Notes: generated by a model from the sequence alone, not told the origin. Positions 12,010 to 21,244 are shown, numbered from the stretch's first letter. The stretch is DNA of 64,000 nucleotides from Verrucomicrobiota bacterium (GCA_016871415.1 VHDL01000005.1:47501-111500); one strand, 5' to 3'. Program-made: numbers and translations.

Positions 12010-12810
12010 TCAGGGCAGGCGGTTGGAGGCCTTGACGAGCTCGTCGTCGAAGAAATTCCAGCCCATGCCGGCGTCGACGACGATTCCCTGCCCGTTCACG
12101 CCGCTGGAACGGGGCGAGAGCAGCCAGACCGCCGCGTCCGCCACCTCCTGCGTCTTCAGCGCCTCCTTGCGGAACGTCATCTTCTCCGCGTGCAGATAGT
12201 TGTCGAGGTAGCCGGGAATCCCCGCACTCGCGCTGGTCTTGAGCGGACCCGCGTTGACGGTGTTGAAGCGCACACGCGAGTCGGCCGAGAAGGACTTGGC
12301 GAGGAAGCGGGAGGTCGACTCAAGCGCGGCCTTGATGGGGGACATGTAGCCGTAGCTGGAGGCCGTCACCTGGGAGGAGATGCCGACGGAGACCACTGAA
12401 GCGTCGGGCTTGAGACCGGCCTTGAAGGCGCGGGCGAGCTCGACAAGGGAGAAGCACGAGACCGCGGTGGCCTGGAGGAAATCCTGGCGCACGGTGCCGT
12501 GGAACGGCTGGAGGCCCTTGGAGTAGTTGGCGAAGGCCACGCTGTGCAGCAGACCGTCCAGGGGCCCGTGCTCACCGATGACGGTTTCAGCGAGGACGAC
12601 CGTCTGCTCCTCATGCTCGAGGTCGCAGAGATGCACGGACCTGCCGTCGAGGAGCCCCTTGAGGGAGTCGAGCCGTGCGCGGTTGCGCACGGAGTAGACG
12701 ACCTTGGCGCCTTCGGACTCGAGCGTGCGCGCGACGTGCCAGGCGACTGACTTGCGGTTGGCGACGCCGGTGACGAGGTAGGTGCGGCCTTGGATTCCGA
12801 GGAAGGACAT
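12010..12810 (-). CDS. FabI-like enoyl-ACP reductase (divergent SDR)
   Basis: 266-residue short-chain dehydrogenase of the FabI group: NAD-binding GVANRKSVAWHVA (15-27), the FabI hallmark LHSVAFA (88-94), and Y153-x6-K160 in SSYGYMSPIKAALES. FabI reduces the trans-2 double bond of enoyl-ACP in fatty acid elongation. The second conserved tyrosine, normally ten residues before the Y-x6-K tyrosine, is missing (G143 region). The block between the Rossmann strand and the active site also differs from housekeeping FabI. It starts 2 nt after the fabZ-like stop and is followed directly by the oleA-like gene. Either this is the cell's only enoyl reductase placed in an unusual operon, or a dedicated one for the ole products. 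Confidence 0.78.
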   Translation of the reverse strand: MSFLGIQGRTYLVTGVANRKSVAWHVARTLESEGAKVVYSVRNRARLDSLKGLLDGRSVHLCDLEHEEQTVVLAETVIGEHGPLDGLLHSVAFANYSKGLQPFHGTVRQDFLQATAVSCFSLVELARAFKAGLKPDASVVSVGISSQVTASSYGYMSPIKAALESTSRFLAKSFSADSRVRFNTVNAGPLKTSASAGIPGYLDNYLHAEKMTFRKEALKTQEVADAAVWLLSPRSSGVNGQGIVVDAGMGWNFFDDELVKASNRLP

Positions 12811-12812
12811 GG

Positions 12813-13253
12813 TCAGGCGGTCTTCTCCACGAGGGCCAGGGCGAAGCGGATCGTGAGCACGGCCTTGCCGTCACGTCGCACCGTGCCCGTCATGAAATGG
12901 AACTGCTGCAACGTCTCGGCGTGCTTCACTTCGATGCTGACCGTGTCGCCCGGAAAGACCATGCCCTTGAACTTGGCCTCCTCAATGCGACACAGGACAG
13001 GCGTGCGCCCCTCCGCGGAGCCGCCCTCCGCCTGGAGCTTCTTGGTCAGATAGACGGCTCCCGCCTGGAAGACGGACTCGCAGAGCAGCACCCCGGGGGT
13101 GATGGGATTGCCAGGGTAATGACCGGCGTAAAAGGACTCCTCGGCGCGGAAAGTGCGCGAACAGACCGCCCCGTCGGTACGGAGCTCATCGACCCGGTCC
13201 AGGAAGAGGAACGGGGGGCGGTGCGGGATGGTCGCCTGGACGTCCGTCGGCAT
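12813..13253 (-). CDS. FabZ/FabA-like 3-hydroxyacyl-ACP dehydratase
   Basis: Hot-dog-fold dehydratase of 146 residues, first gene of the operon. The N-terminus IPHRPPFLFLDRVDEL and the active-site stretch AGHYPGNPITPGVLLCES contain the catalytic histidine and glutamate in FabZ order. It would dehydrate 3-hydroxyacyl chains to enoyl chains for the FabI-like enzyme next in the operon. The ATG at 13253 is chosen over a start 17 codons upstream because MPTDVQATIPHRPPF matches the usual FabZ N-terminus. Divergent from the peroxiredoxin gene with about 90 nt between starts. Without a search I cannot tell whether it is the main FabZ or a specialised copy. Confidence 0.8.
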   Translation of the reverse strand: MPTDVQATIPHRPPFLFLDRVDELRTDGAVCSRTFRAEESFYAGHYPGNPITPGVLLCESVFQAGAVYLTKKLQAEGGSAEGRTPVLCRIEEAKFKGMVFPGDTVSIEVKHAETLQQFHFMTGTVRRDGKAVLTIRFALALVEKTA

Positions 13254-13344
13254 GCTGTTTTCTGGTCCCAGCGAGGTCGGCAAGCGACACGAAAACACGC
13301 CCACAGACGTTTGCCTTTCCCGGAAGAAGGGTCAGCCTCATACT

Positions 13345-13854
13345 ATGCGCACCCTACTCCCCGCCATGCTCCTCACCCTCCTCCCCCTCTTCGGCTCCGG
13401 CGCCGAAAAGCTCGCCGTAGACGCCGCCCTGCCCGCCGTCACCGTCAACGACCAGGACGGCAAGAGCGTCGATCTGGCGGCCGAGGGATCCAGCGGCTAC
13501 CTGCTCGTGTACTTCTACCCCAAGGCCAAGACCGGAGGCTGCACCAAGCAGGGATGCTCGCTCCGCGACTCCTGGGCCGACCTGCAGAAGGCGGGCGTCA
13601 AGGTGCTCGGCGTGAGCACCGACAGCGAGAAGCTCCAGAAGGAGTTCAAGGAGGAGCAGAAGTTCCCTTTCCGACTGCTCGCCGACAAGGAGAAGAAGGT
13701 CACCGAGGCCTTCGGTGTGAAGGGCCTCGTCGGATTCGCCAGCCGCTCAGCCTTCCTCTTCAAGGACGGCAAGTGCGTCTACGCCGACCACAAGGGGCAC
13801 ACCTCGGACCAGGCCCAGGTAATCCTCGATTTCCTCAAGGCTCCGAAGAAGTAA
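13345..13854 (+). CDS. secreted peroxiredoxin, BCP/PrxQ type
   Basis: 169 residues. An N-terminal signal peptide (MRTLLPAMLLTLLPLFGSGA) is followed by an AhpC/TSA thioredoxin fold that reduces peroxides. YFYPKAKTGGCTKQGC carries the peroxidatic cysteine C66 and, five residues later, the resolving cysteine C71, the classical atypical 2-Cys PrxQ arrangement. A protein with an export signal would act in the periplasm, less common for this family than the cytosolic form. The ATG chosen gives the signal peptide; the longer upstream frame overlaps the divergent operon. Single-gene unit closed by a bidirectional terminator. Confidence 0.9.
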   Translation: MRTLLPAMLLTLLPLFGSGAEKLAVDAALPAVTVNDQDGKSVDLAAEGSSGYLLVYFYPKAKTGGCTKQGCSLRDSWADLQKAGVKVLGVSTDSEKLQKEFKEEQKFPFRLLADKEKKVTEAFGVKGLVGFASRSAFLFKDGKCVYADHKGHTSDQAQVILDFLKAPKK

Positions 13855-13878
13855 GGCCGCCACACACCGCTCAAGGAA

Positions 13879-13904
13879 AAGGCCGCGTCAACCGACGCGG
13901 CCTT
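13879..13904. terminator. bidirectional terminator between prx and prs
   Basis: Perfect 11-bp stem AAGGCCGCGTC (13879-13889) with GACGCGGCCTT (13894-13904) and loop AACC. The convergent genes on both sides end here; on the minus strand the stem runs into TTTTCC, and on the plus strand into CTTC. Confidence 0.85.
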
Positions 13905-13927
13905 CTTCATGTCCCGAGGATCCTCGC

Positions 13928-14878
13928 TCAGTGACCCTTGATGGGAAAGAGGTCGGTCACACTGCTGTTGCCATGGATGCGCCGAATGGCGTCGGCCAGC
14001 AGGGGCGCGATGGACAGCACCGTGATGGGCAGGCCGCGGGTCTCAAGCGGCACAGAATTGGTCGTGATGACCTCGTCGATGTGCCCAGCGCGCAGGCGGT
14101 CGTAGGCAATCTCCTGGATCATGCAGTGCGAGACGACTGCGCGCACGGAGCGGGCGCCGTTCTTCTTGAGTAGCTCGGCGGCGGCGGTGAGCGTGCCCGC
14201 CGTCTCCGTCATGTCGTCGACCAGGATGATGTCACGCCCCTCGACCTCGCCCACCAGGCTCGTGGCCTTCACCGTGGTGGCGCTGGTGCGACGCTTGGCC
14301 ACGAAACCGTAGGGAAGCCCGAGCATGTCGGCCACGGCGGCGGCGTACTTGAGGCCGCCCACGTCGGGGGAGAAGACGGTCGCCTCGCGGATCCAGGGCT
14401 TGTTGCGGATGTACGAGTAGAAGACCGGCGAGGCGTAGAGGTGGTCGACCGGGATGTCGAAGAAGCCCTGGATCTGCTGCGCGTGTAGGTCGACCGTGAG
14501 CACGCGGCTGGCGCCGGCCGCCGTGAGCAGGTTGGCGACGAGCTTGGCCGTGATGGGCACGCGGGGCTTGTCCTTGCGATCCTGCCGGGCGTAGCCGAAG
14601 AACGGGATGACGGCCGTGATGCGCGCGGCGGAGGCGCGGCGCATGGCGTCGATCATGATGAGCAGCTCCATGATCCGGTCGTTGGCCGGGGCGCAGGTGG
14701 GCTGCACCACGAAGACGTCCGTGCCGCGGATGTTCTCGTTGATCTGGACGAAGGTCTCGCCGTCGGGAAACCGGTTGACGGTGGCGGAACCGAGCGGCGC
14801 GCCGAGGTGCTCGCAGATCTCTCGGGCCAGGCCGGGGTTGGCGTTGCCTGAGAAGACCTTCATGGCGGGCAGAGTCAT
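13928..14878 (-). CDS. prs: ribose-phosphate pyrophosphokinase
   Basis: Makes PRPP from ribose-5-phosphate and ATP, feeding purine, pyrimidine, NAD, His and Trp synthesis. 316 residues, the usual length. The first catalytic region has [14 protein letters not shown] and [30 protein letters not shown] is the class I Prs signature, and [13 protein letters not shown] is the PRPP-binding loop. The start ATG overlaps the lpxD stop as ATGA, so it is translated by coupling and is the last gene of the long rplY-to-prs run. pyrE, a PRPP user, is also in this window. Confidence 0.97.
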   Translation of the reverse strand: MTLPAMKVFSGNANPGLAREICEHLGAPLGSATVNRFPDGETFVQINENIRGTDVFVVQPTCAPANDRIMELLIMIDAMRRASAARITAVIPFFGYARQDRKDKPRVPITAKLVANLLTAAGASRVLTVDLHAQQIQGFFDIPVDHLYASPVFYSYIRNKPWIREATVFSPDVGGLKYAAAVADMLGLPYGFVAKRRTSATTVKATSLVGEVEGRDIILVDDMTETAGTLTAAAELLKKNGARSVRAVVSHCMIQEIAYDRLRAGHIDEVITTNSVPLETRGLPITVLSIAPLLADAIRRIHGNSSVTDLFPIKGH

Positions 14879-15927
14879 CGTGCGTCCTTGGCGACAGCGT
14901 CCAAGGCGGCGGCCAGCGAATCAACCTTTTTGAACAGGTCGGGGAGCCGGCGCGAGAGCACCACGACGCGCCGCTCCAGGCCCAGGGGGCAGGCCGGCGT
15001 GCCGTTGACGAAGGCGTCGGCGGGGACGTCCTCCAGGACGCCGGACTGAGCCCCCACCCTGACCCGGTCCCCGACGGCGAGGTGACCTGCCACGCCGGAC
15101 TGACCGCCCAGCACGCAACGGTCGCCGATGACGGTGCTGCCCGCGATGCCGGTCTGGGCGGCGATCATGCACTGCGACCCGATGCGGACGTTGTGAGCGA
15201 TCTGGACGAGATTGTCGATCTTGGTGCCCCTGCCCACCACGGTCCGGCTGAACCGGGCGCGGTCGAGCGTCGAGTTGGCCCCCACTTCGACGTCGTCCTC
15301 CAGCACGACGATGCCGACCTGCGGAATGCGACGGATGTCCTCTCCCACGGGTTCGTAGCCGAATCCTTCCGACCCGATGACGACGCCGGGCTGCAGACGG
15401 CATCGGGAGCCGACCACGCAGTAGTCTCCGACGCGTGCGCCGGACTTCAGCCATGAACCCTGGCCGACCGTGGCATGGCGCCCGACGTGGACGGCTGCCT
15501 CAAGCACGACGTCCGGCCCGAGACGGGCGCCCTCGCCGATGACGCACAGAGGGCCGACATGGGCCGCCGGGGAGACGTCGGCGCCGGGTGAAATCACGGC
15601 GGAAGGATGCACGCCGGGCGCAGGGCGGGGCCAGAGCGCGGACTCGATCACCGAGCACAGGAGGGCCAGCGCGTAAGACGGATTGTCGACACGCAGGAAG
15701 ACCTGCCCCTCCGAGGGGCGGCCCTCGAAGGCCTTGGGGACGAGGATGACTCCGGCGCGAGATCCCGCGACCTCGGAGGCGTACTTCGGGTTGCCGAGGA
15801 AGGAAAGGTCGTCGGGGCCGGCCTCAGACAGGGAGGATACGCCCGTGACCGGCCGGGTGCGCCCGCCGTCCACCGAAGCCGCGCCCACGTGACGGGCGAG
15901 TTCGTCGAGGTGGAAGGAGACGGACAT
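14875..15927 (-). CDS. lpxD: UDP-3-O-(3-hydroxyacyl)glucosamine N-acyltransferase
   Basis: Third step of lipid A synthesis: adds a 3-hydroxyacyl chain from ACP to the 2-amino group of UDP-3-O-acylglucosamine at the inner face of the inner membrane. 350 residues. An N-terminal uridine-binding domain ([19 protein letters not shown]) is followed by a left-handed beta-helix of hexapeptide repeats (about residues 100-300). It includes [10 protein letters not shown] and [20 protein letters not shown], which holds the catalytic histidine. The short C-terminal helix ends [11 protein letters not shown]. The bamA-ompH-lpxD order is conserved across many diderms and ties LPS synthesis to outer-membrane protein assembly. 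Confidence 0.96.
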   Translation of the reverse strand: MSVSFHLDELARHVGAASVDGGRTRPVTGVSSLSEAGPDDLSFLGNPKYASEVAGSRAGVILVPKAFEGRPSEGQVFLRVDNPSYALALLCSVIESALWPRPAPGVHPSAVISPGADVSPAAHVGPLCVIGEGARLGPDVVLEAAVHVGRHATVGQGSWLKSGARVGDYCVVGSRCRLQPGVVIGSEGFGYEPVGEDIRRIPQVGIVVLEDDVEVGANSTLDRARFSRTVVGRGTKIDNLVQIAHNVRIGSQCMIAAQTGIAGSTVIGDRCVLGGQSGVAGHLAVGDRVRVGAQSGVLEDVPADAFVNGTPACPLGLERRVVVLSRRLPDLFKKVDSLAAALDAVAKDAR

Positions 15928-15968
15928 GTCCCTAAATCAGGCGCCCCTGATGGTCAGGGGCGCGAGGG

Positions 15969-16544
15969 TCACTTGGCGGCGGGCGCCGCGGGAGCGGGCG
16001 CCGGAGCGGCGGACTTGTAGGCGTCGTTCAGGGCCTTGATGACGTCGGCGGTGATGTCGAGCGACCCGTCGTTGAAGAACGTCACGGCCTTGGGAATCAC
16101 GAGCTGAAGCCCCTTGTCCTTGGCGATCTTCTCGGCCTGGACGCGCACGTCGGCCACGACCTGACGCTCCATCTCCTGGAGGCGCTGCTGGATGGTGCCC
16201 TGGGCGGACTGGACGAACTGCACGTACTCGTTCTGACGCTGCTGGAAGGCTCCCTGCTTGATCTGGGCCTCGGACTGGAGGGAGCGCTTGCCGGCCTCGT
16301 TGAGGATCGGATCCTGGGAGCGCTTGACGGTGCTCTCCAGGTCGGCGCGCAGGGACTGCAGCTCCTTCTCGCGTTCGGCGACGGCTTCGCGGGTCGTCTG
16401 GACGGACTTGTCGATGCCGGCCTTGGTCTCGATGGCCTTGTTGTACTTGGTCATGACCTCGGCGACATCGACGACGCCGACGTTGGGGGCGGCAGCGAAG
16501 GCCGGCGCCATGGCCAGGAGGATGAATGCGGTCAGGGTCTTCAT
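15969..16544 (-). CDS. OmpH/Skp-family periplasmic chaperone
   Basis: 191 residues with a cleavable signal peptide (MKTLTAFILLAMAPAFAAA). A long, charged alpha-helical body follows (about 45-150, rich in Glu, Lys, Gln, typical Skp tentacle), and then a short beta part NVGVVDVAEV... / LDITADVIKAL and an Ala/Pro tail. Skp trimers hold unfolded outer-membrane proteins in the periplasm for BamA. Placed between bamA and lpxD, as in Proteobacteria. Sequence identity in this family is low, so the call leans on the signal peptide, OmpH core pattern and position. Confidence 0.88.
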   Translation of the reverse strand: MKTLTAFILLAMAPAFAAAPNVGVVDVAEVMTKYNKAIETKAGIDKSVQTTREAVAEREKELQSLRADLESTVKRSQDPILNEAGKRSLQSEAQIKQGAFQQRQNEYVQFVQSAQGTIQQRLQEMERQVVADVRVQAEKIAKDKGLQLVIPKAVTFFNDGSLDITADVIKALNDAYKSAAPAPAPAAPAAK

Positions 16545-16582
16545 GATGGGCTATGAAAGCGTCCGGGTCGGGCGGTTGGCAA

Positions 16583-19078
16583 TCAAAACACCGTGCCGAA
16601 GCTGAAATTGAAACGCATGCCGGTGTCATTGACCGTCTGCCCGGTCGCGGGATCGGAAGTGGCCTGGATGGGGAAGCCGAAGTCCAGCCTCATGACGGCT
16701 CCGCCCAGGAGGATGCGGGCGCCGAGCCCCCAGTCGGAGTTGGCCCCGGACAGCGACAGGTCGCCCTCGGACGAATTGACCACGCCGTGGTCGTAAAAGG
16801 CGGCGAGGCGGAAATTCTCCGCGACCTTGATCGTGTACTCGGCGCTGAAGTAGCCGTAGGAGAGACCCCCGACCGGCTCATAGCCGGCCCCTTCAAAGGT
16901 GGAGAGCTCGCCCACCTGATTGAAGTCGAACCCGCGCATGTCATAGGCGCCGCCGAGGTAGAACCTCTCATAGAAAGGCAGCGTCGAACTCGCCCCGGTT
17001 AGCAGGCCGACCCGGCCGATGACGCTCACGGTCTGCTCGGCCTGACGGGAGACGAGGAACCACTTGCCCGCGCGGAGTTCGGACTTCAGGTAATCGACGT
17101 CGCCGCCGATGCCGTTGCCGGCAAGCTCCTCGGTGAGGGAGACGCGCTCCCCCCGGGTCGGGAAATTGAGCTCGTCACGGGTGTCGTGCACGAGGGAGAG
17201 CGTGACCCCGGAGATGCTCTTGGGGTTGCCGCTCTCGGCCTGGACGGTGGCAGGTGCGGACGCGGCGACGTTGTCGACCTGCACGCGGCGGAGGTCGTAG
17301 CCCAGGCGGGCCTCGACGGTCGGGAGCACGCGACGGCGCACGTAGACGCCGGCCCCCTGCGTGATGACGTCATACGCGGACGAGCGGAAGCCGCTGAAGC
17401 GACGGTAGAGGCTGTAGCCTGCGGCGAGATCGCGATCCCAGACCGCGGGCTCCTCGAAGGAGTGCTCCAGGGAGTTCGAGAGGTTGCCCGTGGAGACACG
17501 GAGCCTAAACTTCTGCCCGCCGCCGCGCCACCAGCCGTCGAGATTGGAGAAGTCAAAGTTACCCTCCGAATACTCCACGAAACCGACCAGCTCCTCGACG
17601 GTGCTGTAGCCCGCGCCGAAGCTCACCTGGCCGGTCGATCCCTCCTTGACGGTCACGCGCAGGTCGCTCTGCCCGGGCACGCCGGTGGGCACGGGCGCGA
17701 CGCGCACTTCCTCGAAGAACTGGGTGTTGCGGAGGCGTGCCTCGGAGATGCGCATGCGCGCGAGGTCGAAGACCTCGCCGGGCGAAAGCGCCAGCTCGCG
17801 TGCGATGACGTTGGACCGGGTCTTGGTGTTGCCCTGGATCTCGAGGGTCCGGACGGTGAATCGCTGCCCCTCGTCGATGGCGAAGGCGAGGTCGATGGCG
17901 CCGGTCTCCAGATTGGGACGCCGGGAGACGTCGACGCGGGCGTTGAGGTAGCCCATCTGTCCGTAGTATTCGCGCAGCTTATCCGCAGCCGCTTCGACAG
18001 CCTCGGAGTTGAACCAGTCGGAGGAGGCCAGCCGGTCGACGGCGTCAGGATGCGCGCCGCGACGGAGCGAGGGCTGGTCGATGACCTTGCGGAGATTCTC
18101 GGTCGAAAAGACGGGGTCGTTGACGCCCAGACGGTTGCCTCCGATGGAGATTGCGCCGACGGAGTAGCGCCGCCCCTCCTTGACGCGGATCACGACGTCG
18201 ACCCAGCCGGAGCCGCCGGAGACGTCCTTGATGACGCAGGATTTCTGGGGGTCGGAGTCGGAGACCTCGACGTCGAGGAATCCCTGGGACCGGTAGTAGT
18301 CGCGGACCTTCTGGCAGTCGCGGCGGTACTCGTCCGGATTGAGACGTCCGCCGTCGCTGAGCCAGGAGAGCTTCCACCAGCGCCAGGTCGAGGCGGCGAG
18401 GTCGGCCTCGGCGACCACGTCGGACTCCTTGAGCGCGGAGGCGCCCTCGACGATCACGCGATCGACCTTCAGTTCGACGCCTTCACGCACGCTCACCACG
18501 GCCTTCACGCCTCCGGTGACGGGCACGATGCTGGAGGTCAGCAGCGTGAACGGGCGCTTCTTGCGCAGATCTCCCTGCAGCTTGACTTCGGCGCGACGCA
18601 GTACGGCGGGGTCCAGGGGCTCACCCACCTTCACACCCTCCAGGGGGTCGGAGTCGCCGAAGATCCCGGACACATGGTTGTCGACGAGTGCCTTGTCCCC
18701 TTCGAACTCGACGGAGACGAGCAACGGACGGGGTTCGACGACGACGGTCACGTCGACCTCGCCGGTGGCAGGGTCGAGCCGGGGGATCACCACTGCCTGG
18801 GCGAACTTGCCGGTGCCGTAGAGCGCCCGCACGGTGGAGGCCACCGCATCACGGGAGAAAGGCTGCCCCGCCCTCAGGGCCACGAAGCCGAGCACGTACT
18901 GGTCGGACACCTCGCCTCCCTCCGCCTTGACGGAGATGGAACGGACCTTGGGCTCCTTGGCCGGCACGCCGGGGCGGGCCGCCGGGGCGCGCTCCTGGGC
19001 GAGGCCCGTCTCGGGTGAGATCGCGGCGGAGAGGAGTGCGGCGGCGACCAAGCTGCGACGGATGAGAGGGCGGTTCAT
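16583..19078 (-). CDS. bamA: outer membrane protein assembly factor BamA
   Basis: Central Omp85 insertase of the outer membrane. 831 residues with a signal peptide (cleavage after ETGLAQ). Five POTRA-like periplasmic repeats fill roughly residues 45-470. A 16-strand beta-barrel follows, beginning VSFGAGYSTVEELVGFVEYSEG, with the conserved loop-6 motif MRGF and a C-terminal phenylalanine (FSFGTVF), the insertion signal. The start codon overlaps the dnaB stop as ATGA, an odd pairing of replication and envelope genes in one coupled run. The POTRA region is interrupted by an extra Trp-rich stretch (TWRWWKLSWLSDGG) not typical of E. coli BamA. Confidence 0.96.
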   Translation of the reverse strand: MNRPLIRRSLVAAALLSAAISPETGLAQERAPAARPGVPAKEPKVRSISVKAEGGEVSDQYVLGFVALRAGQPFSRDAVASTVRALYGTGKFAQAVVIPRLDPATGEVDVTVVVEPRPLLVSVEFEGDKALVDNHVSGIFGDSDPLEGVKVGEPLDPAVLRRAEVKLQGDLRKKRPFTLLTSSIVPVTGGVKAVVSVREGVELKVDRVIVEGASALKESDVVAEADLAASTWRWWKLSWLSDGGRLNPDEYRRDCQKVRDYYRSQGFLDVEVSDSDPQKSCVIKDVSGGSGWVDVVIRVKEGRRYSVGAISIGGNRLGVNDPVFSTENLRKVIDQPSLRRGAHPDAVDRLASSDWFNSEAVEAAADKLREYYGQMGYLNARVDVSRRPNLETGAIDLAFAIDEGQRFTVRTLEIQGNTKTRSNVIARELALSPGEVFDLARMRISEARLRNTQFFEEVRVAPVPTGVPGQSDLRVTVKEGSTGQVSFGAGYSTVEELVGFVEYSEGNFDFSNLDGWWRGGGQKFRLRVSTGNLSNSLEHSFEEPAVWDRDLAAGYSLYRRFSGFRSSAYDVITQGAGVYVRRRVLPTVEARLGYDLRRVQVDNVAASAPATVQAESGNPKSISGVTLSLVHDTRDELNFPTRGERVSLTEELAGNGIGGDVDYLKSELRAGKWFLVSRQAEQTVSVIGRVGLLTGASSTLPFYERFYLGGAYDMRGFDFNQVGELSTFEGAGYEPVGGLSYGYFSAEYTIKVAENFRLAAFYDHGVVNSSEGDLSLSGANSDWGLGARILLGGAVMRLDFGFPIQATSDPATGQTVNDTGMRFNFSFGTVF

Positions 19079-20496
19079 TGGGTGGGATGATCCTTGGCCA
19101 GGGCCTCGAAGCGTGTAAGCCCGCCGTTAAAGAGCAAGTTGATGTCGGAGGTGGGTCCGTTACGGTTCTTCGCCACGATCAGCTGCCGGGCCCAGCAGCC
19201 CGGCGAATGCTCGACCTCCTCCTCGATGGCCTGCTTCTGGGCGCCCGTGGGCTTCGATATCAGCATGACGATGTCAGCGTCCTGCTCGATGGAGCCGGAC
19301 TCACGCAGGTCGGAGATGCGGGGCTGGCGGGCCTCGTCCTCGGACTTGCGGTTGAGCTGCGCCAGGGCGATAACCGGCACGTCGAACTCCTTGGCCATGG
19401 CCTTGATGCTGCGCGAGACCTCGGCGATCTGCTGCTCGCGGGGAAGGCCCGAGTCCAGGCCGTTGATCAGCTGGATGTAGTCGATGACGATCATGTCCAG
19501 CGGGCGGCGGGAATGGGCGCGGCGGCACTTGGCGCGGATCTCGAGGATGTTCTGCCCGCCGTTGTCATCGATGAGGAAGGGCCGCGTCTTGTACTCCTGC
19601 GCGGCCTCGAAGAGGTCCATCTGCATCCGCGCATCGGGATGGGCCGACCGCAGCTTCTGCATGTTGACGCGGGCCCGCGAGCAGAGGAGACGGAGTGCGA
19701 GCTCCCGGGCGGGCATCTCGAGGGAGAACATCATCACGTGGGCGGGCTCGCGTCCGGAGTTGGGCTTGGGAAAGAGCGCCGCCTCGATGAAGTTCAGGGC
19801 GATGGAAGTCTTACCCATGCCCGGACGGGCGGCGACGACCACCATCTGGCCGCCCTGGAAGCCGAAGGTCAGCGCGTCCAGGTCGAGGAATCCGGTCGGG
19901 ATGCCCTGGACGGAGTTGCGGTCGCGGATGATGTGCGCGACGAGTTCCATCGCGTCGTCGATGGGCTTCTCCACGTGCACGGCGTCCTCGCTGATGCGGT
20001 TCTCGCTGATGCGGAAGAAGGACTGCTCGACATCCTCCAGGAGGTGCTCAATCCCCTCGGCGTGCGCATGGGCCTTCTCGACGGTTGTGACGGCGGTGGC
20101 GATCAGCTGCCGGAGAAAATGCTTCTCCCGGACGATGGCCAGCCAGTGGGGCGCGTGCGCGGTGGAAGCGACTAGGCCCGTCAGCTCGTTGAGGTAGGGC
20201 GCTCCGCCCGAAGACTCCAGACGGCCGTCGCGCCGCAGCCGTTCGGTGAGCGTGATTTCGTCGACGCCGGAGCCGGCCTGGCTGAGGTCGACGCAAGCGC
20301 GGAAGATGTCCTGGTGCTTCGGATCGAAGAAGCATTCGGGGGTGACGCGCTGCTCAAGGCAGCGCTGGAGGGTGTCTCCGCCGTCGATGATGATGCCTGC
20401 GATCAGACCCCGCTCGGCGTCAAGATTGTGAGGGGGCACCCGGTCGCCGTAGTCGGGCTGCTCGGGGCGGCGGGTGCGCGTGCTTCTTTCAGCCAT
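19075..20496 (-). CDS. dnaB: replicative DNA helicase
   Basis: Hexameric 5'-3' helicase that opens the replication fork. 473 residues. The N-terminal primase-interacting domain begins PPHNLDAERGLIAGIIIDGG. The RecA-like domain holds Walker A AARPGMGKTS, Walker B MIVIDYIQLI, and IALAQLNRKSE plus SGSIEQDADIVMLI (arginine-finger region). No intein is visible. The gene lies about 160 nt behind rplI, separated by a strong hairpin, and its stop overlaps the bamA start by 4 nt. The order rpsF-ssb-rplI-dnaB is a common bacterial arrangement. Confidence 0.97.
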   Translation of the reverse strand: MAERSTRTRRPEQPDYGDRVPPHNLDAERGLIAGIIIDGGDTLQRCLEQRVTPECFFDPKHQDIFRACVDLSQAGSGVDEITLTERLRRDGRLESSGGAPYLNELTGLVASTAHAPHWLAIVREKHFLRQLIATAVTTVEKAHAHAEGIEHLLEDVEQSFFRISENRISEDAVHVEKPIDDAMELVAHIIRDRNSVQGIPTGFLDLDALTFGFQGGQMVVVAARPGMGKTSIALNFIEAALFPKPNSGREPAHVMMFSLEMPARELALRLLCSRARVNMQKLRSAHPDARMQMDLFEAAQEYKTRPFLIDDNGGQNILEIRAKCRRAHSRRPLDMIVIDYIQLINGLDSGLPREQQIAEVSRSIKAMAKEFDVPVIALAQLNRKSEDEARQPRISDLRESGSIEQDADIVMLISKPTGAQKQAIEEEVEHSPGCWARQLIVAKNRNGPTSDINLLFNGGLTRFEALAKDHPTQ

Positions 20497-20598
20497 GGAG
20501 GGAAAATATTGTGCCGACGAGGGCCTTCATGACAGCACCAAATCCTGCCCGCAGTTCACGCCTTTTGCACGGGCCTATTCACAGCCCCGGACAAAGAC

Positions 20599-20629
20599 GA
20601 AGGGCGCCCGGCTCCGCCGGGCGCCCTTC
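20599..20629 (-). terminator. strong hairpin between rplI and dnaB
   Basis: Perfect 13-bp stem GAAGGGCGCCCGG (20599-20611) / CCGGGCGCCCTTC (20617-20629), loop CTCCG, about 27 nt after the rplI stop. On the minus strand it is followed by GTCTTTGTC, a weak U-tract, so it probably reduces but does not abolish read-through into dnaB. Confidence 0.75.
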
Positions 20630-20655
20630 TCCGTAGACCCGCGGGCCTCGCGGGC

Positions 20656-21216
20656 TCACTCCGTCTTGGCGGGCTTATCCTTGCGGGGCTTGCGGGGCTT
20701 CTTGGCGCGCTCGCCGGACTCCTCGGCCTCAGGCGCCTCCTCGGTGACGGTCTCGATGGGATTCTCGGAAACGACCTCGAACTCCTGGTCGACCATGACG
20801 TCGGAGTGGAGGCGGATGTGGCAGACGTGCTTGCCGAGCTGCTTGACGGGGCCCTGGCCGAGGTGGATGCGGCGACGCTCGAGCTCGACGCCGTTCTCGG
20901 CGAGCTTGGCGGCAATCTCAGCGGTGCTGATCGCGCCGAACATCTTGCCTCCCTCGCCGGTCTTGACGGCGAAGGTCAGACGGAGGGCGGCCAGCTTGGC
21001 GGCGGTGGCGTTGGCGGCCTCGTGGTCGCGGGCCTCACGAGCCACACGGGCCTTCTTGAGGGACTCGACGTACTTGGCGTTGGTGCGGTTGACGGGAAGG
21101 GCTACGCCCTGCGGAAGCAGGAAGTTGCGCGCGTAGCCCGCGCGGACGCGGACCTGTTCGCCTTCGGCGCCCAGGCCGTCGACGGGCTTGATCAGTAGGA
21201 CTTGGGTGAATGCCAT
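20656..21216 (-). CDS. rplI: 50S ribosomal protein L9
   Basis: Binds 23S rRNA at the base of the L1 stalk. 186 residues against a usual 148-150. The N-terminal domain begins VLLIKPVDGLGAEGEQVRVR and contains the L9 signature GYARNFLLPQGVALP. A connecting helix and the C-terminal RNA-binding domain (about 75-150) follow, and then a roughly 35-residue acidic-then-basic extension (EEAPEAEESGERAKKPRKPR...) that the family usually lacks. The leader CAATCAACACACC before the ATG has no Shine-Dalgarno. Confidence 0.97.
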   Translation of the reverse strand: MAFTQVLLIKPVDGLGAEGEQVRVRAGYARNFLLPQGVALPVNRTNAKYVESLKKARVAREARDHEAANATAAKLAALRLTFAVKTGEGGKMFGAISTAEIAAKLAENGVELERRRIHLGQGPVKQLGKHVCHIRLHSDVMVDQEFEVVSENPIETVTEEAPEAEESGERAKKPRKPRKDKPAKTE

Positions 21217-21244
21217 GGTGTGTTGATTGGAAAGGGTGTCGGAA

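Noticed and set aside
17186-19018. 610-codon open frame opposite bamA
   Set aside because: Antisense shadow; bamA has full family match.
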